Shown: positions 16,261-24,687, numbered from the stretch's first letter. The stretch: DNA of 25,143 nucleotides from JAKVCB01 sp963578605 (GCA_963578605.1 CAUZEA010000087.1:1-25143), one strand, 5' to 3'. Translations and numbers: made by a program. Notes: a model not told the origin generated them from the sequence alone.

Positions 16261-16854
16261 TTATTCCTTTACGAGGTCGCCGTTGATGATGATATCGCCA
16301 ATGTAGGTCCTCTGTTTTTCGAACACGCTGGTGTCGTCAAGATCTATATTTCTCTCGGCGAACATGGTTACCTTGTCGATCGGTTCCGAATCGATCTGAA
16401 TTTTAACGTGGTGTTTTCCCGGCGGCAGGTCGTCGGCGAGGATCAGCGGTTTGAGGAAATGCCGGTAGGGATTGGAGGATACGTAAAAGAAGGTCGTATC
16501 GAACGGCTCCTGGTCGTCAATCTGCACCAGTAGCCGGCCAACGTCAGAGCCCTTGACGCCATAAAGCCCGACGGCCGAACCACAAAATATGAACTCAATG
16601 GAGGCATCCGGAGCTTCCGCCATCCATACCGCAGGCAAAAACGTTGAAAATTGTTCGGCAATGCTGTTTGAGGAGGGCGATAATTTTTTCCAGCCGGAAC
16701 TTACCGTAACCTCGTCAAGTGGTATCAACTTCACCTCCTGCCAGTTATCCTCCGCCAAAGCCGGACGAATTTCCCGCTTAGGGGGAAGCGATGCATTTTC
16801 AATTACCGGCAGAGCGCGCAGGATGGCCTCCAAGTAAAGTTCGTGGCCGTCATT
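16261..16854 (-). pseudogene. 5'-truncated SGNH/GDSL-type hydrolase with jelly-roll-like C-terminal domain
   Basis: The frame opens only after TAA 16857-16855 and begins NDGHELYLEAILRALPVIE. That resembles the last helix of an SGNH hydrolase, where an Asp-x-x-His catalytic pair precedes a helix ending in a Leu-Pro motif. What follows is a beta-rich domain (EFIFCGSAVGLYGVKGSDVG; LLVQIDDQEPFDT; DLPPGKHHVKIQID) of the type attached to SGNH proteins in planctomycetes. The catalytic Ser block and nearly all of the hydrolase domain are missing, and no start codon with a ribosome-binding site precedes the homology. TTG 16833 could serve only as a fortuitous start. Homology stops at the point where a DUF1559 fragment starts on the other strand, so the gene was cut by a rearrangement. 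Confidence 0.68.
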
Positions 16855-16856
16855 TT

Positions 16857-17471
16857 ACAGGCGGAGTCTCCAATTACGCGGTGTGTCTCGGGGACGGTCG
16901 CTGCAGGGCATGGTGTCATCCGACGAATAATACACACTGGGATTATCCCGAGGATCAGGTTCCTGGCGCCTTCGGCCACGCAGGTCCCTACAACCACAAC
17001 GGCTATCCGGTCGCCGAGAAACCAATTTGCGATCTGGGCCGCGGCCCGCAGCAGTTCCTGTTCAAACGCGACAAGCTGATGTTTGCCCTTAAAGATGTTG
17101 TCGACGGTCTATCGAAAACCTTGTTCGTGGGAGAAAAACATGTGCCTCCCAGGGGCTTTGGTATCAATTATCGGACGGAGGGGGGCAAAATAGCGCGCCA
17201 CGGTGATGGGACGGTCTACAGCGGGTATGACGTGCGGAGTTCGGCCCGCATGGCCGGTCCCGGATTTCCCTTGATTGGTGATCCCGAATTTGATGATTAC
17301 GTGGACCTCAACACGGACAATCTCTGGTTTGGCGGCCCGCATCCGGGTGTCTGCAACTTCCTGTTAGGAGACGGAGCGGTACGGTCCATGGACGTGAATA
17401 TTAATACGACGGCATTGGGGCGCCTGGCGACGAAGGCGGATGAAGATCTTATGCCAGGAGGGGTTCTGTAA
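16857..17471 (+). pseudogene. 5'-truncated DUF1559 (prepilin-like, SBP_bac_10) protein
   Basis: About 204 residues of the C-terminal DUF1559 domain, beginning FTGGVSNYAVCLGDG. The family signature is at the end: LWFGGPHPGVCNFLLGDGAV, RSMDVNIN, then ATKADEDLMPGGVL. Midway is DGLSKTLFVGEKHV, the conserved G-x-S-x-T-x-x-x-G-E block. Full-length members start with a prepilin-type N-terminal helix (F-T-L-V-E-L) and are well over 300 residues; that helix and roughly the first third are absent. The frame extends back to ATG 16791, but that part is antisense to the SGNH fragment and has no family match. The truncation coincides with a rearrangement junction. The following lipoprotein gene keeps the common planctomycete gene order. 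Confidence 0.8.
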
Positions 17472-17581
17472 TCATGCCGCTTGGTACCGCCAAGTCTTTT
17501 GGAACGAAGAGAGACTCGAGATTCAATCGCAAAAGGAGCTTGCGCCTTGCGCTAAGCCATTATGGTGGGCCTCTTCTGGAC

Positions 17582-18049
17582 ATGGAAATCGCGAAACGGA
17601 TCGCTGCAAGACTCGCTGTGGTATTACCCCTGTTGGTGACCGGATGCGACAACAACCCGCAGACGTATCCTGCCGGGGGTACCGTGAAGTATCGTGACGG
17701 AACACCCCTGGCCGGTGGCCGGCTCGAATTTCAATTGGACGGCGCTGCGTTAGCTCCCACCGCAAGAGGGATGATTGGACCCGAGCGCGAATTTCGCCTC
17801 AGCACATTCGGTGAGACCGACGGCGCCTTGCCAGGTCAGCATCGCGTGATGATCGTTCCACCTGCAGTGCCGCAAGCAGAGGATTGGGAAGAGGAATTTC
17901 TCAAAAGCGGGGCAGGTCGACCAACCCCATCATCCATCGGACCGCAGCTACACCCCCGCTATCGTTCCTTCGAATCGTCTGGACTCTCATTCATCGTGAC
18001 CACGAGTAAAAAAGAGAATCACTTTCAGATTGTCGTTGAGAAACGCTGA
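17582..18049 (+). CDS. Small lipoprotein with carboxypeptidase-regulatory-like beta-sandwich
   Basis: A 155-residue lipoprotein. An n-region with Lys/Arg and a hydrophobic stretch lead to a lipobox (LLVTGC, Cys22). Then comes GGTVKYRDGTPLAGGRLEFQ, the start of a small beta-sandwich like those after DUF1559 genes in planctomycetes. It should be anchored in a membrane facing the periplasm; its function is unknown. The frame is open from ATG 17474, just after the DUF1559 stop, but only a start at ATG 17582 places the signal peptide at the N-terminus. The gene seems intact although its DUF1559 partner is truncated, so its original promoter may have been lost with the upstream sequence. Confidence 0.78.
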   Translation: MEIAKRIAARLAVVLPLLVTGCDNNPQTYPAGGTVKYRDGTPLAGGRLEFQLDGAALAPTARGMIGPEREFRLSTFGETDGALPGQHRVMIVPPAVPQAEDWEEEFLKSGAGRPTPSSIGPQLHPRYRSFESSGLSFIVTTSKKENHFQIVVEKR

Positions 18050-18129
18050 GGCGTAGGCGGAGAGAACCAGCAGAGCTGGAGTGATTCGGGTTCCGGTGAC
18101 CTTCTTGCCGTCGGACTTGCTGCGTTAAT

Positions 18130-18852
18130 CTATTGCGGGTTCTCACCTAATTCCCGCACGGCATCGTGGAGTTCTCTACTGATCGTGAGAGCCGCCTGCT
18201 TGCCCGGCTTCAACGTATCGTAGCGCCGCGCGGCACCGATCCGCAGATGAAGCTTGCGCGGGCGTGGCAGCCACGCACCCTTAGGCCATGCAGCGTGGGC
18301 TCCGCAAAGATAACATGGCAACACAGGAACATTGACGCCAGCGAGCAGCATGCCGATGCCGGGCTTGAAATCCCCCAACTCACCACTGACCGATCGCGTC
18401 CCTTCGGGAAACAAAAACAAAATGTTTCCTTCGTTCTCCAACAACCCGTGGCAGAGCTTGATGCTCTGGCGGAAGCCCACCTCACGATTAAATGGCAGTG
18501 CGTTGATTAGCGCGGCAGCCAGAAAAGTCCGCGGCATGTTCTTGAAGAAATAGTCTTCCGCGGCTGCCGGAAACGCGCGATGTAACTTCTTGAGCGGCAG
18601 GGATGCTGCGAGTGTGAGGGCGTCGAGATGACTGGTGTGGTTGGCCACCAGGACGTACGAACCCTCCGAGGGCAGGTTCTCACGACCGGTGACCTGAAAT
18701 CGATGGTAAATTTTAAGCCCGCTGCGAACCCCAATCGCCGCAAACGAACGCAGACTGTAAATCAGCAGGTCCGGCTCGCGGGGAAACGTGCGCAGTCGCT
18801 CAGTCAGCGATTGGTCCAAGTCGGGCGACGTGTCGTATTGCCATGCATCCAT
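18130..18852 (-). CDS. 1-acylglycerol-3-phosphate O-acyltransferase-like protein
   Basis: A 240-residue PlsC-family (LPLAT) acyltransferase. Motif I is NHTSHLD (His72-Asp77, the HX4D catalytic pair), motif III LFLFPEGTRS, and motif IV around NVPVLPCYLCGA. It would transfer an acyl chain to lysophosphatidic acid or a related alcohol at the inner membrane. ATG 18852 is chosen over GTG 18873; neither has a clear ribosome-binding site. It lies 159 bp downstream of the CdsA-type gene on the same strand. Together with the cytidylyltransferase and CDP-alcohol transferase upstream it makes a compact phospholipid-synthesis set, in which the acyltransferase product (phosphatidic acid) would feed the cytidylyltransferase. 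Confidence 0.88.
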   Translation of the reverse strand: MDAWQYDTSPDLDQSLTERLRTFPREPDLLIYSLRSFAAIGVRSGLKIYHRFQVTGRENLPSEGSYVLVANHTSHLDALTLAASLPLKKLHRAFPAAAEDYFFKNMPRTFLAAALINALPFNREVGFRQSIKLCHGLLENEGNILFLFPEGTRSVSGELGDFKPGIGMLLAGVNVPVLPCYLCGAHAAWPKGAWLPRPRKLHLRIGAARRYDTLKPGKQAALTISRELHDAVRELGENPQ

Positions 18853-19011
18853 CACCAAAACAGGATAACGCACGGGGGTACCAAAAGGAAATTGTCATTT
18901 CGCCACGGGCCTGTGAAATGGCCACATGGAGTGGCGAACGATCGTCTTTTCCTTGCTTGAACTAATGTTCCATTGGCGATTACCACTTCCCTCCCCAGTT
19001 CCTGGCAAAAA

Positions 19012-19995
19012 TCATTCAGCCCTAAGGGCGTCCAGGCCGTAGAACGCCTGCAGCATCTGCATGAAGAGCGGCGCGGTGTACACCAGGCTATCGATACGAT
19101 CCAGGATGCCACCGTGGCCGGGAATCGCGTGGCCCATATCCTTGATTGCCAGGTCGCGCTTAATAAAGCTCATCGTCAGATCGCCGAGCTGCCCGCCAAT
19201 GCCGACAATCAACCCGGTAAGGATTTTCTGCGTGGTGCCAAAGCCATCAGGAAAAGAAAAGCCAAGGACCCACGGCAAGGCCATTGAGACGGCGATCGCA
19301 CCGAGCGCGCCAGCGATTGTTTTGTTCGGACTGATGTTGCTCCGCAGCTTGCGGTGCCCCAGCAACTTACCGAATGTGAAGGCGGAGACATCGGCGATTT
19401 CAACGGCCAGGATCAGGTAGAGAAGAAACCCGACCGCTTGGGACGTGTTGGCCAGAAATCCCAGATGCCCGAACATCCAGCCGATGTAGATGAAGGCGAG
19501 AATCGCCAGGGCCACCGTCTGCAACTGCCCGGTGGTGCGATTGCGGGCGATCGGTATCGTCAGCAGCACCACGATACCATAGACCGGCATATCGCGGAAT
19601 AGACTGTACCAACCTGCCATACCTGTCCAGGGGTCGACCACAAGCGAAGCAGCACCAACACACAAGATGCCGAGGTAAACGAACACGGTCATCACCCAGT
19701 CGCGATAAAGTCCCGTTGCCCTGGCAAATTCTTTAAACCCGAAAATACTCAGTAGCGTAATGAACGCGATGAACCACACGCGCCCCAACCAGATTGCCCC
19801 GAGCACGATCGGCAACATGATCAGCCAACCGAGATACCTGGTCCAGACGGTGTGAACGTCTCGCTTCAGAACAAATCGGGCAACAACCAGCGCCACACCA
19901 GCGATAGACAGCAAACTACCGACGATCAACAGGTATTGATAAAAGATATCTTTGGCATCTGCCGCGGAAAGTGGTGATAAAAGGTACGGTTCCAT
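19012..19995 (-). CDS. Phosphatidate cytidylyltransferase (CdsA/YnbB type)
   Basis: A 327-residue polytopic membrane protein with about eight hydrophobic segments. It would make CDP-diacylglycerol from phosphatidate and CTP. The CdsA signature is clear: SNISPNKTIAGALGAI, GQLGDLTMSFIKRD and KDMGHAIPGHGGILDRIDSL. The frame is open to 20154, but that part overlaps the upstream gene and lacks homology. ATG 19995 lies one base after the upstream stop (TGATATG), suggesting coupling. Being paired with a divergent CDP-alcohol phosphatidyltransferase, it may be a dedicated second cytidylyltransferase like YnbB of E. coli rather than the housekeeping CdsA; the window cannot show whether another exists. 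Confidence 0.92.
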   Translation of the reverse strand: MEPYLLSPLSAADAKDIFYQYLLIVGSLLSIAGVALVVARFVLKRDVHTVWTRYLGWLIMLPIVLGAIWLGRVWFIAFITLLSIFGFKEFARATGLYRDWVMTVFVYLGILCVGAASLVVDPWTGMAGWYSLFRDMPVYGIVVLLTIPIARNRTTGQLQTVALAILAFIYIGWMFGHLGFLANTSQAVGFLLYLILAVEIADVSAFTFGKLLGHRKLRSNISPNKTIAGALGAIAVSMALPWVLGFSFPDGFGTTQKILTGLIVGIGGQLGDLTMSFIKRDLAIKDMGHAIPGHGGILDRIDSLVYTAPLFMQMLQAFYGLDALRAE

Positions 19996-19996
19996 A

Positions 19997-20683
19997 TCAA
20001 CTTTCGCCACCAGCCTGATTGCGCAGATTTCGCACCATGGCCGCCAGGCGGACCACAATGGTCTGCACGCAGCCAAAGACCACCACCACGCAGGCCCAAT
20101 CGAGGACGCTGAGTTGTCCGCCAGCGGGCACCGCCGGATAACCAGCCCCGCCACCAGCCCGCAAGAGCAACACCATGGTCACCACCGCACCGATGCTGAG
20201 GACTACCATCCGCCATGGCTTGGCCATCAGCCCGCCAAACTGTCGCTGGGCACCTACCGCCTGACCCAACATACCAACATAGGCCGTCATTAATGCCAGG
20301 ATGGCCGCGAGGTAGCCGCTGGCTGGGTGGGCAAGTCCGCTGTAGGCAACCCCCACGAAGATGAACACGTCGGAAATCCGGTCGGGTAGTTCGTTGATGA
20401 TCTCGCCCTTGAAGCTGGCCTTACCCGCTGCCAACGCCACCATCCCGTCAAGCATGTTAAACCACAGTCGCACGAAACAGAGTACCGAACCAATCAACAA
20501 CAGCCAGGGCCAATGCATCGCCTTCCAAAAACAGATCCCGGCCCCTGCGGCCGCTCCAATCGAAGCGTAGGACACGATATCGGGATGGATGCCCAGTCGC
20601 ACACAAAGTCGGACCGGCGAATCGGCGGTCCGGCGAAAAATATTCGCAATCGGCCTCCGCGCGCTGGGTTGATAGTCGGCCAT
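19997..20683 (-). CDS. CDP-alcohol phosphatidyltransferase with atypical active-site motif (YnbA-like)
   Basis: A 228-residue membrane protein with about six hydrophobic segments. The CDP-alcohol phosphatidyltransferase motif D-x2-D-G-x2-A-R-x8-G-x3-D-x3-D appears as NMLDGMVAL...GEIINELPD. The second and fourth acidic positions are kept, but Asn replaces the first and third Asp and Leu replaces Arg. As I recall, E. coli YnbA has the same Asn substitutions, so this is likely a distinct subgroup rather than decay. It should move a phosphatidyl group from CDP-diacylglycerol to an unknown alcohol. ATG 20683 is preferred, with AAGG about nine bases upstream; the frame extends to TTG 20716. The adjacent downstream gene makes the CDP-diacylglycerol substrate. 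Confidence 0.85.
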   Translation of the reverse strand: MADYQPSARRPIANIFRRTADSPVRLCVRLGIHPDIVSYASIGAAAGAGICFWKAMHWPWLLLIGSVLCFVRLWFNMLDGMVALAAGKASFKGEIINELPDRISDVFIFVGVAYSGLAHPASGYLAAILALMTAYVGMLGQAVGAQRQFGGLMAKPWRMVVLSIGAVVTMVLLLRAGGGAGYPAVPAGGQLSVLDWACVVVVFGCVQTIVVRLAAMVRNLRNQAGGES

Positions 20684-20700
20684 CTGTCGATACCTTATTT

Positions 20701-20864
20701 CTACAGCCAGGACCAAACATCAAAATAGTAGAAATATCCCGTATAAAACACAACCCAGCCGGCGATGACTGCCAACAGACAGGCCAACCGCCCTCAGGCA
20801 CCTGGGAGGCGAACCCTACCGGTTCGACACCGCCGTTTTGAGGATCAGCCTTGAATTGCCACAC
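20701..20864 (-). pseudogene. Possible disrupted small membrane-protein gene
   Basis: Between the sialidase stop and the CDP-alcohol transferase, one minus-strand frame ends LACLLAVIAGWVVFYTGYFY then YFDVWSWL and TAG (20703-20701). This is a clean single transmembrane helix. That frame is closed upstream by TGA near 20795. A neighbouring frame from GTG 20864 (MWQFKADPQNGGVEPVGFAS QVPEGG) would supply a soluble N-terminus if one base were gained or two lost near 20790. Either the gene is frameshifted, or only a 28-residue membrane peptide starting at TTG 20787 is made. The spacing fits an operon with the sialidase upstream and the lipid genes downstream. Confidence 0.4.
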
Positions 20865-20865
20865 A

Positions 20866-22620
20866 TCATCGAGGCAGACTGTCTGCGCTTTGCAGATTCA
20901 CGTCGGACACAAAACGTACGACCTTACCCGACTTGAGCCCTTCTGGCGTAACTCGCAGGATCTGATATCGCAGCTGCCTGGGTTTTTCCCAGCCGCCGTA
21001 GACGAACAGTACTACGTCCGGCTCTATTTCGTACATCGCCCCATTGGCCCAGCCGCAAGTGTCAATCACGTAGCCTTGCCAACTCATTCCGTTGTCGTAG
21101 CTAGCCTGGACGGTCAAGCCGGGAAAGCGACCGCCGACAAGCAGAACGCCCAAAGACGTGGAAACAATTGCGTTGGTGCAGGCGTACAGGGGGAACGGAC
21201 CACGAGCGGCGGGTGTCCAGCTTCGCCCGTCGTCGTCCGACCAGGTCTCCCACATAAAAGGCGAGTGGATAGGACGTATTAAGGCCAATATCTGGCCATC
21301 GCGTGTCTGGGCTGCGGATACTTCGTTGAACTCATCCTTGCCGTACTGCTCGTAACCGTCAATTTCAACCGCGGGATCAGGGCCCCCATCGATGTTGACC
21401 GGGTCTGACCAGCTCTCGCCGCCGTCTGTAGAACGCAGGCAGTAGCTTTGTGACCAGGGCAAGGGGGCGGCTTGATAGGCCCTGCCTCCTAGTACCTCCA
21501 GCTCGAAGCCCGACCTGGCCCAGGCGAAAAACAGCAGCGTTCCCGCCTTGGTTTCCAACAACTTTGATCCGCAGAACAATTTGAAAGGTATTTCCGGCGG
21601 GAAGGTCACCTCTGCCACTTCGCGCGCTTCCGACCAGGTTCTGCCGTCGTCTTGTGAAATGGACTTTAATATCTTGAAAGGTAGCCTGTCGGTATTCCTG
21701 TAACGCTCCAGGAGACCGTCCGGTAAACTTCGAAACCGGTATGGATTTGAATCTGGGATAGCTGCTTTCTGCTCATCGGCGTTCCATGTCTGTCCATTGT
21801 CGCTAGAGCGTAGCAGCCTGCGCGAGCTGTAAGTCAATAGATCGCCATTACCTGCGCGGCCGATGTTTGTACAGGCCGAGCCGTTCTTGTCATCCACGAC
21901 TCCCCAATTGCGCAAAGGCCGGACTGATCCGTTCCATGCCGCTGCCTGAATTGCCTGACCACTTATGGTGAGCTTGCGAAAACTGCTCTTTTGCTTTCTG
22001 CCCAGGCAATTGTAACTTGCCAATCCGATATATCCGGGCGCCTGATAGGTTTTATCTTCGACAACGCTTACCGGACGACCGTCTACCCAAACGCGGATCT
22101 TGCGGCCTTGCACCTGAACCTTGGCTTTGTGCCAAATCCTGGGCACGCTGCTGATACCGTGCACCATCTGCATGTGTAAGATTTCTCGCCATCCGCTTTT
22201 ATCGACCTTTGAAACAGTAACCCAAAAATGCTCCGCACGCGTATGCTGACCTGTGGCTGGAAATTCTACAATGTAATAATGGCGTGCATCCTGAGCCCGG
22301 AATATAAAGCCCGCAGCTGTCCAGTGGCCATTCCAGCGAAATTCGAACCTTGCCTCAAAGTCCTGGTAGGCCTGTGGAGTGTAGAAGGCCAGATCGTTAT
22401 CCACCTGATTCACCGACGGTGTGATAACGCCCGCGGTATTCTGCTGCCATGCACCGCCTACAAAACGCCAGTTTTCCCCTGCTGCGCCGCGCATCGTCAC
22501 CGCCGTCGGTGCATCGGCGTCTTCCGCCCGGACGGCGGCGTCCCCTATGGCAATCGTTGCTATTGCGGCTAGCACCAAAAGGCAAGCCACGGTACTTCTT
22601 GCTGATGGGTATATGGTCAT
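20866..22620 (-). CDS. Secreted sialidase-like Asp-box protein with N-terminal LamG/DUF1080-like domain
   Basis: A 584-residue exported protein. Residues 1-32 form a signal peptide (LLVLAAIATIAIGDAAVRA). Residues about 40-225 look like a concanavalin/LamG-type module (FRWNGHWTAAGFIFRAQDARHY; IWHKAKVQVQGRKIRVWVDG), as in 3-keto-disaccharide hydrolase domains. The rest is a six-bladed propeller with five Asp boxes: SSDNGQTW, SQDDGRTW, STDGGESW, SDDDGRSW and SYDNGMSW. Such proteins include exo-alpha-sialidases and other exo-glycosidases; I did not confirm the sialidase Arg triad or the nucleophile Tyr, so substrate and even hydrolase activity are open. It heads a minus-strand group with the lipid genes but is probably a separate function. 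The start ATG 22620 gives a proper signal peptide. Confidence 0.85.
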   Translation of the reverse strand: MTIYPSARSTVACLLVLAAIATIAIGDAAVRAEDADAPTAVTMRGAAGENWRFVGGAWQQNTAGVITPSVNQVDNDLAFYTPQAYQDFEARFEFRWNGHWTAAGFIFRAQDARHYYIVEFPATGQHTRAEHFWVTVSKVDKSGWREILHMQMVHGISSVPRIWHKAKVQVQGRKIRVWVDGRPVSVVEDKTYQAPGYIGLASYNCLGRKQKSSFRKLTISGQAIQAAAWNGSVRPLRNWGVVDDKNGSACTNIGRAGNGDLLTYSSRRLLRSSDNGQTWNADEQKAAIPDSNPYRFRSLPDGLLERYRNTDRLPFKILKSISQDDGRTWSEAREVAEVTFPPEIPFKLFCGSKLLETKAGTLLFFAWARSGFELEVLGGRAYQAAPLPWSQSYCLRSTDGGESWSDPVNIDGGPDPAVEIDGYEQYGKDEFNEVSAAQTRDGQILALIRPIHSPFMWETWSDDDGRSWTPAARGPFPLYACTNAIVSTSLGVLLVGGRFPGLTVQASYDNGMSWQGYVIDTCGWANGAMYEIEPDVVLFVYGGWEKPRQLRYQILRVTPEGLKSGKVVRFVSDVNLQSADSLPR

Positions 22621-22843
22621 CGGGTACTCATCTCAAGGGCCCTATGGAAAACCGGTCTGTTGGTAAGCCCGTGCAGAATATTGCCTGTCTAGTTTCAGCG
22701 CCTCACGCTCAAGGTGCAGCTAATCGGCCACCCGCTCGTTGGGCGAAATTGATTGGATCTATTTTCGTCTGCGGACCATGGAACGTGTTTTGGAGTTGTT
22801 TCAAATTCGAGAGCGCATGAGCAAGGCTGTCGGCCGCGTTGGT
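22621..22843. other. 223-bp intergenic region with a half copy of the palindromic repeat
   Basis: GCAGAATATTGCCTGTCTAG at 22673-22692 matches the right arm of the hairpin at 1364-1407 at 16 of 19 aligned bases, with no matching left arm nearby. No gene is seen otherwise. The promoter of the sialidase-like gene is expected here but not identifiable. Confidence 0.45.
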
Positions 22844-23647
22844 TCAAGTAATCACCACGTCTTTCAAAAAATCGGCCGGTGGCGGAAACTGAGGGTCAAT
22901 TTCCTTGAGCGTCGCCACCAGGACACGGGCGATGGCCAGATTTCGATACCACTTCTGATCGGCAGGAATGACGTACCACGGCGCCCACGGAGTCGTGCAT
23001 TGCTCAAGCGCTTCTTCGAAGACAACCATGTATTCGTCCCAGAGTTTCCGTTGTTGGAGATCGAGTTTTGAAAATTTCCAATTCTTCTCCGAAACGTCCA
23101 ACCTTGCCTGGAACCGCTTCTTCTGCTCTTTCTTCGAGAGGTGCAGATAGAACTTCAGCAGCGTGGTGCCCGAATCGGTCAGTCGCTTTTCAAACTGGTT
23201 GATGTGATCGTACCGCGGCCGCCAGACGGATTCAGGCACCAGCTTGTGAACGCGCACGGCCAGCACATCTTCGTAGTGCGAGCGGTTGAAGACGCCGATC
23301 ATGCCCACTGCCGGAACGGCCTTGTGAATTCGCCACAGGAAATCGCGCGCGAGTTCTGCTTCGGTCGGCTTCTTGAAGGACGTCACCCGCACACCCTGCG
23401 GATTCACACCTCGAAAGACGTGACGGATTGTGCCATCCTTGCCGCCCGCGTCCATCGCCTGAAAGACCAGCAGCAGTTTGTGCCTGCCGTCGGCGTAAAG
23501 ACGCCGCTGCAGTTCGATGAGTTCGTGACGTAGCTTCACAAACTCTGCCTGGGCGGCTTTACGATCGTCGTGGTAAGTCTTTCCCTTGGTCGTGATGTCG
23601 GCTAACCGAACGGGCTGGCCTGGTTCGAGTCGATGGGTGGCAGGCAT
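22844..23647 (-). CDS. PPK2-family polyphosphate kinase
   Basis: A 267-residue PPK2 protein, which transfers phosphate between polyphosphate and nucleotides (usually polyphosphate plus NDP/NMP to NTP/NDP). The Walker A motif is FQAMDAGGKDGTIRHVFRG. The Walker B region is GMIGVFNRSHYEDVLAVRVH, and a lid with KKFYLH/KKEQKKRFQARL-like basic residues follows (LLKFYLHLSKKEQKKRFQAR). It is a single-domain form. ATG 23647 is preferred because TAAGG precedes it and MPATHRLEPG matches a normal PPK2 start; the frame extends to 23710. The subclass (ADP or AMP preference) cannot be judged by eye. SixA lies just upstream on the same strand. Confidence 0.93.
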   Translation of the reverse strand: MPATHRLEPGQPVRLADITTKGKTYHDDRKAAQAEFVKLRHELIELQRRLYADGRHKLLLVFQAMDAGGKDGTIRHVFRGVNPQGVRVTSFKKPTEAELARDFLWRIHKAVPAVGMIGVFNRSHYEDVLAVRVHKLVPESVWRPRYDHINQFEKRLTDSGTTLLKFYLHLSKKEQKKRFQARLDVSEKNWKFSKLDLQQRKLWDEYMVVFEEALEQCTTPWAPWYVIPADQKWYRNLAIARVLVATLKEIDPQFPPPADFLKDVVIT

Positions 23648-23715
23648 GGTAACCTTACACTTGTTGTTGGCTTGGATTGCCCGACTTTGCCGTCGGCTTT
23701 TAAAGATCAACTCCG

Positions 23716-23753
23716 CTCACTCGTCCAGTTCGCACTCACTCGTCTAGTTCACG
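23716..23753. repeat. 19-bp tandem duplication across the sixA stop codon
   Basis: Units 23716-23734 (CTCACTCGTCCAGTTCGCA) and 23735-23753 (CTCACTCGTCTAGTTCACG) match at 16 of 19 bases. The second unit encodes the last residues and stop of SixA; the first lies just beyond the stop. Confidence 0.6.
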
Positions 23754-24230
23754 CGGTCGCCACAGATTGATTAGCGTTCCCCCGGTCGACAAGCTCAGTG
23801 ACTGCCACTGGTCGATCGGCAACTCAACCTGGGCCAGCGCGGCTGTGGGCAGCGCAGCTACCTGCCCGGTCAACACCTCGAGCAACTCCTCAACACCCGG
23901 ATTGTGCCCAACCAGCATCACGCGAGCTTCGTCGTGGTACAGGTCCGTCAGCACCGCAATGGCTTGCCCGGCAGTCGCGTGATAGAGCTGTTGGTTAAGC
24001 TCCACCTCGCCCTGGTAGCCGCAGTTCTCGGCCACGAGTTCCGCCGTTTTTCTGGCCCGTTCCGCAGTCGAGCTTACGATCAGATCGGGAACGAGGTCTT
24101 GGTCTCGCAGCAACCGGCCCATTTGCGGCGCGACCCGTTCGCCCCGTTTGTTGAGTGGCCGGTCATGGTCGTCCAGGCCGGCGTCTTTCCAACTCGACTT
24201 GGCGTGTCGCAGAATCAGCAACGTTTTCAT
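23736..24230 (-). CDS. sixA: Phosphohistidine phosphatase SixA-type histidine phosphatase
   Basis: A 164-residue histidine-phosphatase-superfamily protein. It has the nucleophile His in LLILRHAKSSW (Arg-His-Ala-Lys-Ser, the SixA version of the RHG motif), the Arg in STAERARKTAE, the second His in MLVGHNPGVEELL, and a short C-terminal strand TLINLW. SixA removes phosphate from histidine on phosphotransfer domains and PTS proteins. The length and the RHAKS motif fit SixA rather than phosphoglycerate mutase. ATG 24230 starts MKTLLILRHA. Its neighbour is PPK2 on the same strand, 88 bp downstream, and the pair may be linked through polyphosphate or phosphate signalling. Confidence 0.92.
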   Translation of the reverse strand: MKTLLILRHAKSSWKDAGLDDHDRPLNKRGERVAPQMGRLLRDQDLVPDLIVSSTAERARKTAELVAENCGYQGEVELNQQLYHATAGQAIAVLTDLYHDEARVMLVGHNPGVEELLEVLTGQVAALPTAALAQVELPIDQWQSLSLSTGGTLINLWRPRELDE

Positions 24231-24494
24231 GGCTTGTTAATTCGAGTGGTCGAAACGTTGGCATTCAAACGCCACTGCCTGTGGTTCGGTGTGGGACGAA
24301 AAGCGTTCGCCGATAGCAATTTGAACCTGAGTTCACGGCCACAACCGCCTGCCCAGGCAATATTATGGGCAGAACAGCCGGTGCCGGTCAAAGATATGGC
24401 CTGAGATTTTCCGGTTTTTGTGGGATTACTGTCGCGCAGGGGCGTAGCCGTCTGGTTTCAGCTGTTGCGTGTCTGTTTTCATCGCTGGCTTCAT

Positions 24495-24687
24495 CTATTC
24501 CAGTGGTACCGCCAGGCGGGCGGCCATGCGTTCCTTGACCGGGCCGAATACTCCCGACCAAACTAAGTACAACTACACAACCAATGTGATCACGATACAA
24601 GCCATCCAGCCGGCGTGGCTTCCAGTAGGATCTACCTCAGTCGAGAGTGAGAGGTTTGTTGGGTTGGCCTTGCGTTGGGTCGTGCAT
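24495..24687 (-). pseudogene. Disrupted small membrane-protein gene
   Basis: One minus frame reads DPTGSHAGWMACIVITLVV, TAG (24575-24573), then LYLVWSGVFGPVKERMAARL AVPLE and TAG (24497-24495). Read through the first TAG, this is a transmembrane helix followed by a charged tail, so the TAG cuts a helix in half. Upstream, ATG 24687 opens a different frame (MHDPTQGQPNKPLTLD, then TGA) that would join it with one frameshift near 24640. The gene would then be about 60 residues with one frameshift and one nonsense change. I do not recognise a family. The evidence is only the coding-like character of the peptide. Confidence 0.38.
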
